A stretch of DNA of 64,000 bases, taken from NCBI GenBank assembly GCA_965227215.1, contig OZ245729.1, positions 1,116,001 to 1,180,000 of the forward strand, in the 5' to 3' direction. Under the pieces are notes generated by a model. That model had not been told where the DNA came from. It did not search any database and worked only from the letters and a program-made list of their open reading frames with translations. How positions within the stretch are numbered: the first letter of the stretch is position 1; each line of letters begins with the position of its first letter. Below are positions 53,237 to 60,589 of the stretch, in pieces. The stretch comes from Gracilimonas sp965227215 (lineage in GTDB: Bacteria > Bacteroidota > Rhodothermia > Balneolales > Balneolaceae). A program made the position numbers and the translations under genes.

Positions 53237-53791
53237 GTGAGTAGTGCGCTGTCCATATCTTCCCAGCTCAGTTATCTTCGGGTGAAAGGCATTATGGGGC
53301 ATTTTTATGAGGCTTCTCGAGCATACAATGTTCCGGTCTCACTACTGTTGGCTATAGCTTCTCGGGAAAGTCATATGGGATTAGCCTTGGATGGCAACTG
53401 GACGGGCGACAATGGAAACGGCATCGGTATCATGCAGATTGACCGGCGGTATCATTCGGGCTTTACAAGCTCTCACACCAATAACGATCACCGTGCCAAC
53501 ATTCACTATGGAAGCAAGTTCCTGGCGGATCTGATCGGAAAGTTTGGCGGTAAGCTCACTCCAGCTGTGGCCGCGTACAACGCAGGCTACTCAAAAGTGC
53601 GAAATACAGTAAGTGCTGGCATTGATCCCAATCTGGTTACCACCGGGCAAAATTACGCCTCCGATGTGCTCCAAAGAAAGAAAATCGTGGAGTCGGTCAT
53701 GGGCATTTCCAAAGCGTCCACCGCCAGCATGGTACTGGTTCCCCTTTTAATCACAGGATTTATTTCCTACCAAATCTTTAACTCTCAATAA
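53237..53791 (+). CDS. Lytic transglycosylase (SLT) with C-terminal membrane anchor
   Basis: The 184-residue product has an SLT/goose-lysozyme-like domain: LLLAIASRESHMG with the catalytic Glu near residue 43, GNGIGIMQIDRRYHSGF and VAAYNAGYSKVRNTV. It ends with a membrane helix (ASMVLVPLLITGFISYQIFN). Cleavage of peptidoglycan at virus entry or release is the expected role; the anchor argues for a virion-borne enzyme. GTG is used as start immediately after the previous stop. Confidence 0.85.
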   Translation: MSSALSISSQLSYLRVKGIMGHFYEASRAYNVPVSLLLAIASRESHMGLALDGNWTGDNGNGIGIMQIDRRYHSGFTSSHTNNDHRANIHYGSKFLADLIGKFGGKLTPAVAAYNAGYSKVRNTVSAGIDPNLVTTGQNYASDVLQRKKIVESVMGISKASTASMVLVPLLITGFISYQIFNSQ

Positions 53792-53796
53792 CCAAT

Positions 53797-54183
53797 ATGA
53801 AATCATCTTCCGGATATATCTACAGCGAGGAACGCTCTCCCGGTTTGGGAAATTTGATGCTCGACCCGACACTTCCCACTGAATTAAATACCGCTATCCA
53901 GCCGATCTCATCAGTCAACAGGATACGGCCTACTATTTCTATTTCTCGGGGACTTTCACCCAAGATAAGAAAACCGGTTCTCCCAAGGCTGCCTAAGATC
54001 AAGCCACCCAAAGTGACGCCGGTGGTTCGTGATTTGGCGCAAAAGCCTACCGCAACGGCCCAGCCAGCAACAACCAAAAGCGAGCCGGTGGCCACCCAGA
54101 AAAAACAGATCAATAAAAAGATGATCGCGCTGGCCGGGGCTGGGATTGTTGGAGCCGGAATCCTCTTTAAAATCTTACGCTAA
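53797..54183 (+). CDS. Proline/lysine-rich tail-anchored protein
   Basis: The 128-residue product has a basic proline-rich stretch (SPKIRKPVLPRLPKIKPPKV), a threonine/alanine-rich linker and a C-terminal membrane helix (KKMIALAGAGIVGAGILFKI) ending LR. Such a tail could bind DNA or a capsid shell under the membrane. No family was recognised. Confidence 0.6.
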   Translation: MKSSSGYIYSEERSPGLGNLMLDPTLPTELNTAIQPISSVNRIRPTISISRGLSPKIRKPVLPRLPKIKPPKVTPVVRDLAQKPTATAQPATTKSEPVATQKKQINKKMIALAGAGIVGAGILFKILR

Positions 54184-54199
54184 CCTAACCTGAAAACAA

Positions 54200-54433
54200 A
54201 TGAGTAAATCAAGCTATACCTCTGACAGCGGCCTTGGATGTGGCTGTGGATGCAATGGAGCCGGAATCGGTTCTTCTCCCGTAGTGGACGAGAAAAACGC
54301 CGAAGCTGAAAACACCAAAATGGATTTGGTGGATACCGCCAAGAAATACATCAACGGCGAGGTGCCGATGAAGTACAAAGCCGCTGCCATTGCCCTTGGA
54401 GTCGGTTTCCTCTGGCTAAAGTTCAAGAAATAG
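54200..54433 (+). CDS. Small cysteine-rich tail-anchored protein
   Basis: The 77-residue product has the N-terminal cluster GLGCGCGCNGAGIG, a charged linker and a terminal hydrophobic helix (YKAAAIALGVGFLWLKFKK). The three cysteines could be lipidated or bind metal. No family was recognised; it is grouped with the other single-anchor proteins. Confidence 0.6.
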   Translation: MSKSSYTSDSGLGCGCGCNGAGIGSSPVVDEKNAEAENTKMDLVDTAKKYINGEVPMKYKAAAIALGVGFLWLKFKK

Positions 54434-54437
54434 CCCC

Positions 54438-55013
54438 ATGAAACGAGCCGACTACATTGCCCTTATAGAAAGCTATGGGGGCAATTTTTCCTTGTCCGAC
54501 TTTGAAATCCAAGGGGATATCTCCCGAATGGATGTGGATTTCCTTCGATCGTTTCTGGCCTGGAGAGATTGGTCGGGAACCAAAACCCTGATCACTTCCG
54601 CCTGGCGAGATAACGATCCGAAATCTCACGGGAAAGGACTGGCCATTGACTGCCTGCTTTTTACTGGTTGGCTGACCAGACAGGCAAACCCGCTTCAGCA
54701 CTGGCTACTTGGAACCACCTGGCCGTTTCAGGGAGTGGGGCTGTATTTCGACTGGGATTTCACTCATAAGTTAAGTGGAGAAAAGATTCCTGGGATTGGC
54801 CTTCATGTGGACGGGTGGAGTGGCAGGCAGATCAATGAGCGGCCACTTCGATGGCTTCGGATTGATGGCCATTACTACTACCAGTCGATGAAAACCGGAC
54901 GATTTTACTGCCGCAAAAACAAACAAACCATAACGCTTCCAGAAGCCATTCAGGACTACGAGCAACGCTATGAGCAAATTACCAAAGCCCGAGCATTACC
55001 TCAGCAAGTATAA
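54438..55013 (+). CDS. M15-type peptidoglycan endopeptidase-like enzyme
   Basis: The 191-residue protein has an M15/VanY-like zinc site: LITSAWRDNDPKSHGKGLAI followed by Asp, matching the HxxGxAxD pattern, and GIGLHVDGW as the second His-Asp pair. Trp residues line the pocket region. It would cut the peptide crosslinks of host peptidoglycan at lysis. It overlaps the next gene by 44 bases and follows the lytic transglycosylase group. Confidence 0.7.
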   Translation: MKRADYIALIESYGGNFSLSDFEIQGDISRMDVDFLRSFLAWRDWSGTKTLITSAWRDNDPKSHGKGLAIDCLLFTGWLTRQANPLQHWLLGTTWPFQGVGLYFDWDFTHKLSGEKIPGIGLHVDGWSGRQINERPLRWLRIDGHYYYQSMKTGRFYCRKNKQTITLPEAIQDYEQRYEQITKARALPQQV

Positions 55014-55257
55014 AGAGCTGATCATTACGACCATAATTTGCCTGTTTCTCACCGGCATCTACGATTCGATCAACAATCAGACCGCTGAAATTAAACGGTG
55101 GTATGAGCTGATGATCAATATTAGGGCTGAGCAGAAGATTCAGGGCGTGGATCTGGAATCATTGAAGCAGTCCATTGAGACCTTCCAAAGTAAAACCGAC
55201 CAGGAACTAACCAATCACGAACAGCGCATTCAGTCCCTGGAACGAGGGAGTGAATAA
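54970..55257 (+). CDS. N-terminal membrane helix plus coiled coil (spanin/holin-like)
   Basis: The 95-residue product starts MSKLPKPEHYLSKYKELIIT, has one membrane helix at about 15-35 (ELIITTIICLFLTGIYDSIN) and a coiled-coil remainder (VDLESLKQSIETFQSKTDQE). The layout fits an inner-membrane spanin or lysis-accessory protein, overlapping the endopeptidase gene as lysis genes often do. Confidence 0.6.
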   Translation: MSKLPKPEHYLSKYKELIITTIICLFLTGIYDSINNQTAEIKRWYELMINIRAEQKIQGVDLESLKQSIETFQSKTDQELTNHEQRIQSLERGSE

Positions 55258-55288
55258 GCCTTATTAACCTAATTTAGCCTTATTACTC

Positions 55289-55564
55289 ATGAAAAAAATA
55301 CTTAGAAACGTCATCAAATCCGTACCAACACTAATAACTTTATTCAGAAAAGAAACCCCACAGGAAGGAAAGGACATTGCCAAAAGTGGGCTAACCAGCT
55401 TAGGTATATCCGGAATGATTACAACCGGAAGAATTAATGCTGGTGAGATAGATGAGACGGTACTCATTATTTTGGCAATCGTTGAAGGTATAGGATACAT
55501 ATACGGAGTAATTGCTATCTTAGCAGGTACATCTCAGGTTAAAAAACCTCAAATAAAGCCATAG
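55289..55564 (+). CDS. Possible holin
   Basis: The 91-residue product has a basic start (MKKILRNVIKSVPTLITLFR), a glycine-containing hydrophobic stretch and a longer one near the end (VLIILAIVEGIGYIYGVIAI), followed by a lysine-rich tail. Small size, two hydrophobic segments and the place after the endopeptidase suggest a holin, but no family match was recognised. Confidence 0.5.
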   Translation: MKKILRNVIKSVPTLITLFRKETPQEGKDIAKSGLTSLGISGMITTGRINAGEIDETVLIILAIVEGIGYIYGVIAILAGTSQVKKPQIKP

Positions 55565-55683
55565 AATAATGCTTTCTTAAATATAGAGTAATCAGATACA
55601 AGCACTTTACTATAAATAATGAATTGCATTAGTATATCTTGTGAATTATACTCTGAAGAATCATAATATTATTGCCTATACAA

Positions 55684-56613
55684 ATGGGTACAAAAAGGCT
55701 CAAACCAAAAGAATCGACAGTTAAATCTTTATTTGCCAAATCAGGAAATCAATGTTCATTTCCTGATTGTAACGAAATGATGGTTAGTTCATCAGGGAAT
55801 GTCATTGGACAAATTTGTCATATTGAAGCAGCAAAAGACGGAGGCCCAAGATTTAATTCAAATCAAACTAATGAAGAACGTAGAAAAGAAGAAAACCTAA
55901 TTTTATTGTGCCCCACACATCATGTAGTGACTGATGATGAAACCAAATTTACTACTCAAACATTGGTTGAAATGAAAAGCTCACATGAAAGTAAAATGCA
56001 AAGCAGCACTTTTAATATTTCCGATGAAATAGCCAAAAAAGCTATAGAAAATTATATTTATAATTATAGTCATCAAGAAAACCTTAATTCTGGGGCTGGG
56101 ACACAATATAATTATCAAATTAATAATTATAACTCCACTTCCCATGAAACTCAGGAAGATCTTGGCATTATAAGTGAAATATTTGACTATGTATTTGAAA
56201 GAATAAATACCGGCATAGGGGATGATTTTGACGACAACAGCAATATTTATGTAGAGGAAAAAATAAGCTTAAATTTTCCTGATGAATCAGACTCCGAAGA
56301 AGTACATGAATATTTTAAATATGCTTATACTAAAATTGATTTAATTACAGCGAAACATAAATCTCTTGATACAGAAGATCAGAAAGATATTGCAGCACAT
56401 ATTTACAAAGTGTACCGCAGTTATATGAGAACAAAGTCTTCAAGTATAGAGACGCTACATGCACTTTTCGATCACTTTACTCCTAATCAGAAGATAAATA
56501 ATCCTAAATATGTTGCGCTATCGCAGGCTTTCGTACTTTTCTTTTTCGATGACTGTACAATATTTGAAAAAACTATTAACGAGAAAACAAAGCAAACTAA
56601 ACTATCTCTTTAA
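55684..56613 (+). CDS. HNH-domain effector of an ABC-3C system
   Basis: From the ATG at 55684 the product is 309 residues. An HNH endonuclease domain occupies about 15-105 (CSFPDC; ICHIEAAKDGG; LILLCPTHHVVTDD). A low-complexity linker (NYQINNYNSTSHE) and a helical C-terminal domain like the one shared by ABC-three-component (ABC-3C) proteins follow. In these systems the ATPase senses an invader and licenses the effector nuclease. The stop overlaps the next ATG by one base. An upstream TTG four codons earlier is also possible. Confidence 0.8.
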   Translation: MGTKRLKPKESTVKSLFAKSGNQCSFPDCNEMMVSSSGNVIGQICHIEAAKDGGPRFNSNQTNEERRKEENLILLCPTHHVVTDDETKFTTQTLVEMKSSHESKMQSSTFNISDEIAKKAIENYIYNYSHQENLNSGAGTQYNYQINNYNSTSHETQEDLGIISEIFDYVFERINTGIGDDFDDNSNIYVEEKISLNFPDESDSEEVHEYFKYAYTKIDLITAKHKSLDTEDQKDIAAHIYKVYRSYMRTKSSSIETLHALFDHFTPNQKINNPKYVALSQAFVLFFFDDCTIFEKTINEKTKQTKLSL

Positions 56614-56837
56614 TGCTTGTACCAACAAAGCATGAAAACTTAGATCATAATATTCTTGTTTTAGGCGGGGATATAATTAAAAGCCTTAAGGGTAAAAGGT
56701 TAGATATTGAACATTTGTATCAAAAAATTTCTTCTGATAAAGAAGTTACCATAGATACATTTTATAACACCTTAACTTTTTTATGGCTTGCTGAGATACT
56801 TGAAGTAAAAGACTTTTACTTGGAACTGACTAAATGA
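56613..56837 (+). CDS. ABC-3C middle component
   Basis: The 74-residue product (LDHNILVLGGDIIKSLKGKR ... FLWLAEILEVKDFYLELTK) is a small helical protein in the fixed middle position of ABC-three-component operons, where it links the effector to the ATPase. It overlaps neighbours by 1 and 4 bases, so all three proteins should be made in fixed proportion. Confidence 0.75.
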   Translation: MLVPTKHENLDHNILVLGGDIIKSLKGKRLDIEHLYQKISSDKEVTIDTFYNTLTFLWLAEILEVKDFYLELTK

Positions 56838-58630
56838 TTCTCAAAGAAATTTCATCAGAACCTGCAGGTTTATTTGCTCATACAAAAGACAATAGCGGTA
56901 TTGTCAAATTTAAAGTAGGTGTAAATTATGTATATGGAAAAAAAGAGGTGGATAATGTTACTGATTCACTTAATGGAATTGGGAAATCTCTTTTTTTAGA
57001 CTTCATTGACTTTGCATTATTATCTGCATTTGACAAAAACAGAAACAAAAGACTTTATGAGGCAAAAAAATATCTAAGTGGATATAAAATTGTTTTGAAA
57101 TTCAAATTAGGGGACGATCATTATACGATAAAAAGAAGCTTTGATGATCACAATGAAATTGAGTTTGGTAAAGATGGGCAAGAAGAGAAGTTTACAAAAG
57201 TTTCTGAGACCCAAAGAGTATTATGTGATTTAATTTTTAAAAAATTAGAATATACTGGAGAATACAGTAATAGTTGGTTTAGAAGACTAATTAGTTTCTT
57301 TCTCAAGATTCATAAATCATCAGATGATAGGTTCTCTGATCCTATAAAATACTTAGTTGGGACATCACTGCAAGAAATTAACATCTACCATCTCTTTCTG
57401 TTAGATATTGATAATAGCCTTTCATATAAAAGCAATAAACTACAAGATGAAATCAGTAAAAAAACTCCAACTTTAAATAATATTGAGTCAATAATAAAAG
57501 ATACTTATGGGCTAAAAAAAGTTAATGAAGCTCAAAATAAAATAGATCTCATGAAGAAAGAGGTCCATTCATTAGAAGAAGCCGTTAAGCGCTTTGAGCT
57601 TGCTAAGAAATACAAATCAACAGAGATTGATGCAGATCGAATTACTCGTGAGATTAAAGAAAAAGTAGTTCAAAATTACAATGACTTAAATACCATAAAT
57701 CAATATAAAGAGAGTTACGAAAAGAGCGATGTGGATATAAGTACACGTCGGATTAGAAACCTATACAAAGAATTTAACAAAATACTCGCCGATGGCATTA
57801 AAAAAGAATTAGACGATGCCATTGAGTTCCGGAAGAAAATAGCCGAATCAAGAAAACAATTTTTAGAAAAAGAAATTGAAAAGCTTGAGACTAATATTAA
57901 AAATCGTGATTTAGAGATAGATAGGCTCGATAGAGAAAGAAAAGAAATTTTCAACTTTTTGTCAGTCAAAAAGGCAATTAAGGATTTAACTACCGCTCAA
58001 GCAGAAATTAATAAGAAAAAAGAAGCTATTTTTGATTTGGAAGGACGAACTAAAATTCATTCTGATTTATCAAAAGAAATTCTGAAACTTAAAGCCCAAT
58101 TAAGTGAACTTGATGTCAAAGTCAATGAATTCATAACTGAGATACAGGATAAAGTATCTTACTTTAGAGACATTTTTACTGATATCTATAATCACATATA
58201 TCCAGAGTCAAAAAATACCTCAATTTTTTCCATTCATGAGCCAGAAAGCAACAGAATTGAAAGAAAGATAGACATTGATGTTAGCTTTCCTGCTATGCGT
58301 TCTGAAGGCAAAAACCAAGGAAGAACACTTGTATATGATTTAAGTGTATTAATTCATGGATTAAAAAAGGGTATAAATCTACCAAGATTTTTAGTGCATG
58401 ATGGAATTTTTGATGGAGTTGATAAGGCTCATTTTGTGGCAACGTGTAATTATGTAAATGATGTTGTAGATAGTGGACTTGAATTTCAATACATATTACC
58501 TATAAACGAGGAGGGTACGTTGAATCAGAGATTTGGTGAAGTTGATAATTTAACAGCGGAAAAAATTGAAGAAGAAGCGATTATTGTTTTAACTCCTCAA
58601 AAAAAATTATTGGGTAAATCCTGGGATTGA
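56834..58630 (+). CDS. ABC-3C ATPase (DUF2326-type, SMC/RecN-like)
   Basis: The 598-residue protein has an ABC-type ATPase split by a coiled coil. Walker A NGIGKSLFLDF lies at residues 47-57. A long charged coiled coil occupies about 195-420. The C-terminal half has SEGKNQGRTLVYDLSVL as the signature-like segment and RFLVHDGIFDGVDKAHFV (Walker B) near 517-534. The pattern matches the DUF2326 ATPases of ABC-3C conflict systems. It is AT-rich compared with the phage genes, suggesting separate acquisition. Confidence 0.82.
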   Translation: MILKEISSEPAGLFAHTKDNSGIVKFKVGVNYVYGKKEVDNVTDSLNGIGKSLFLDFIDFALLSAFDKNRNKRLYEAKKYLSGYKIVLKFKLGDDHYTIKRSFDDHNEIEFGKDGQEEKFTKVSETQRVLCDLIFKKLEYTGEYSNSWFRRLISFFLKIHKSSDDRFSDPIKYLVGTSLQEINIYHLFLLDIDNSLSYKSNKLQDEISKKTPTLNNIESIIKDTYGLKKVNEAQNKIDLMKKEVHSLEEAVKRFELAKKYKSTEIDADRITREIKEKVVQNYNDLNTINQYKESYEKSDVDISTRRIRNLYKEFNKILADGIKKELDDAIEFRKKIAESRKQFLEKEIEKLETNIKNRDLEIDRLDRERKEIFNFLSVKKAIKDLTTAQAEINKKKEAIFDLEGRTKIHSDLSKEILKLKAQLSELDVKVNEFITEIQDKVSYFRDIFTDIYNHIYPESKNTSIFSIHEPESNRIERKIDIDVSFPAMRSEGKNQGRTLVYDLSVLIHGLKKGINLPRFLVHDGIFDGVDKAHFVATCNYVNDVVDSGLEFQYILPINEEGTLNQRFGEVDNLTAEKIEEEAIIVLTPQKKLLGKSWD

Positions 58631-58679
58631 TAGAGAATTGAAATGAAGTAGTCACGATGAAATCTTACTGAACCTTACC

Positions 58680-59654
58680 TCACCCAAAATGCTTTTTCCA
58701 ATACAAGTATTCTGCTTTTGCCATTTCAATTGAAGTATTATACTCCAGAGATTCACGTTGGACTAAAGTCTGTTCATCGGAAAGCTGGTTTAGAAAATTC
58801 ATGTACTCAATCAAGGCCTTCTGATTCTCACGATGGTTAGTAACCGATATCTTGATTTTCACTCCATTTGTTAATACTCCGGATATGTCATTTTCATTAA
58901 TCTGAGAATCAAAGATAGAATAAACTTTAACTTGGTCACCTGTGAAACTCTTATCTGAAATTTCATATTTATCAAGAACAGGAATCACGCTTAAAATCAA
59001 ATGATCATTTATGAGGTCAAATCTGTGAATCCTTGAAATCAAAAAGGCTGGTTCATTCTCCTTTTCAACTTTAAGAACTCTTTTGGTTAGGGCATTGAGC
59101 TGCTTTCCAATCACCTCAGTTTTTTCAATATATTTTTTGTGCCATTCATCATTTTTGAAGAGCCTATTCAACACATTCACAACATGTAATATATAAGTAG
59201 AAGTGCCGTGCGGTCCTGAAAAATGGTGACCTATAGGATGGGCAAAGTGGTTTCTAAGCCCTCTGGCTTTATGTAGGTATATTTTAAGGTTCTTCAGATA
59301 TTCCTCATTGCATACATCATCAATAATATCTACAAGTCTTCGGTCATACTTTTTCCCCTTCTTATTTTTCGCTTTTAAAACAATGCCTTTTTCCTGAGCC
59401 CTTATTTTGATCGCCATTTCCAAGGTAAATAGACACTTCTTTAAGGCTTCATCAAACATTTCCCAATGATAGTATGCATGTGCCATAAGGTATTCAGAAG
59501 TGGTATAAGCCTTAATAACGTCTTCTGGAACCTGTTCGTGGAAATAACCTTCTATAACTACTTTTTCTATGTAATCTTCTTGACCACTAAATTTATAGTG
59601 TTCCCATCTTTTATCAGGTTCTAAGTAATCTTTCATATAAAGGGTGTTGCTCAA
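58680..59654 (-). CDS. HEPN-like protein
   Basis: The 324-residue product has an N-terminal helical half with RGLRNHFAHPIGHHF at about 131-145, containing the Rx4-6H motif (R134-H139) of HEPN nucleases. A preceding helix ends LKIYLHKARGLRN. The C-terminal half is strand-rich and unidentified. A HEPN RNase or its antitoxin partner would fit a defence role; activity is not proven. It is transcribed with the HNH gene upstream on the minus strand, after a 26-base gap. Confidence 0.6.
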   Translation of the reverse strand: MSNTLYMKDYLEPDKRWEHYKFSGQEDYIEKVVIEGYFHEQVPEDVIKAYTTSEYLMAHAYYHWEMFDEALKKCLFTLEMAIKIRAQEKGIVLKAKNKKGKKYDRRLVDIIDDVCNEEYLKNLKIYLHKARGLRNHFAHPIGHHFSGPHGTSTYILHVVNVLNRLFKNDEWHKKYIEKTEVIGKQLNALTKRVLKVEKENEPAFLISRIHRFDLINDHLILSVIPVLDKYEISDKSFTGDQVKVYSIFDSQINENDISGVLTNGVKIKISVTNHRENQKALIEYMNFLNQLSDEQTLVQRESLEYNTSIEMAKAEYLYWKKHFG

Positions 59655-59680
59655 TTGATGGAATTAGGTTGATATATAAA

Positions 59681-60376
59681 TCAACTATTTAACTCATCCA
59701 GGTACTCTTCAAAGGTGCTATAATTCTTCACCCCGTTTGACTTGTTTCTTTTCCCTTGAATAGTAGCATTTATTCTGCCTTTCAAGTACGTAGCAAGCTC
59801 TTCAAATCTTTCCTCTGGTATAAAGTAGGTCTTAGCTTTGAATTTAGACTCGATATTTTTGTGTATAACACCATAATGAAAGGGTCTTTTAGCACCGTAA
59901 CCGCTATCAGCATTTCTAAAATCATAGTACCTCTTAACCAAATGTTGGATATAATTATTCTTATCCAAATTTGCTCCAATCGCCCCCTTTGGGTAATTTA
60001 TTCTAGTCGATTTTGCCCCATTATTTATGGTTAGGTTATTTGCAACTATGCTCGAACTTACACCGCCACTGATGTTTACGTTATTTCCTTTGCCTTCATC
60101 TCTTTTTGGCATTTGGTGGATAATAGCCCCTAATGATTGCTTTTTCTTCATGACTTCTTCTAAAGAAATATCACCTGCCTCAACTAAACCGTGACAATTT
60201 TTGCATACTAACAAAAGGTTGTGAGGATCATTTGAACCTCCATCAGCTCTTGATACTATGTGATGTAATTCAAGTAATGAAACATTACTCTCATCACAAA
60301 AACTGCACCGACTTTTGGCTTGTTGGAATACTAATTTTTGAGTTTTTCTTGGAATTGCTTTGTCATTTCTGGGCAT
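59681..60376 (-). CDS. HNH endonuclease-domain protein
   Basis: The 231-residue product has an N-terminal HNH domain: CSFCDE near 23-28, LLELHHIVSRADGGSNDPHN and LLLVCKNCHGLVEAG. A linker of Asn/Gly/Ser repeats (NISGGVSSSIVANNLTINNG) and a helical C-terminal domain follow. The linker is similar in style to that of the ABC-3C effector. It probably forms a two-gene unit with the HEPN-like protein and may be a nuclease of a small defence module. Confidence 0.75.
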   Translation of the reverse strand: MPRNDKAIPRKTQKLVFQQAKSRCSFCDESNVSLLELHHIVSRADGGSNDPHNLLLVCKNCHGLVEAGDISLEEVMKKKQSLGAIIHQMPKRDEGKGNNVNISGGVSSSIVANNLTINNGAKSTRINYPKGAIGANLDKNNYIQHLVKRYYDFRNADSGYGAKRPFHYGVIHKNIESKFKAKTYFIPEERFEELATYLKGRINATIQGKRNKSNGVKNYSTFEEYLDELNS

Positions 60377-60589
60377 AATTTTCCTTGAATTAATTATCTA
60401 CCACTAATCCAACTTTCAGACCTAATTCATTTTGTAATCAGCATTGGTAATAAAAGCATTTTATTCATCTTTTAGGGTATTTACACAACGAGCAATTATG
60501 GTAGTGGCAGCATTCGTCAATGTAAAGTTTGCTCCCTCAAAAGGCATTCTTATGGCTTCCAATTTTATTTATTAAATACCTGACCTTAT

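Noticed and set aside
30000..55600. Tailed-phage or conjugative-element interpretation
   Set aside because: No terminase large subunit, portal, tape measure, relaxase or type IV secretion genes were seen; the small anchored proteins fit a tailless membrane virus better.
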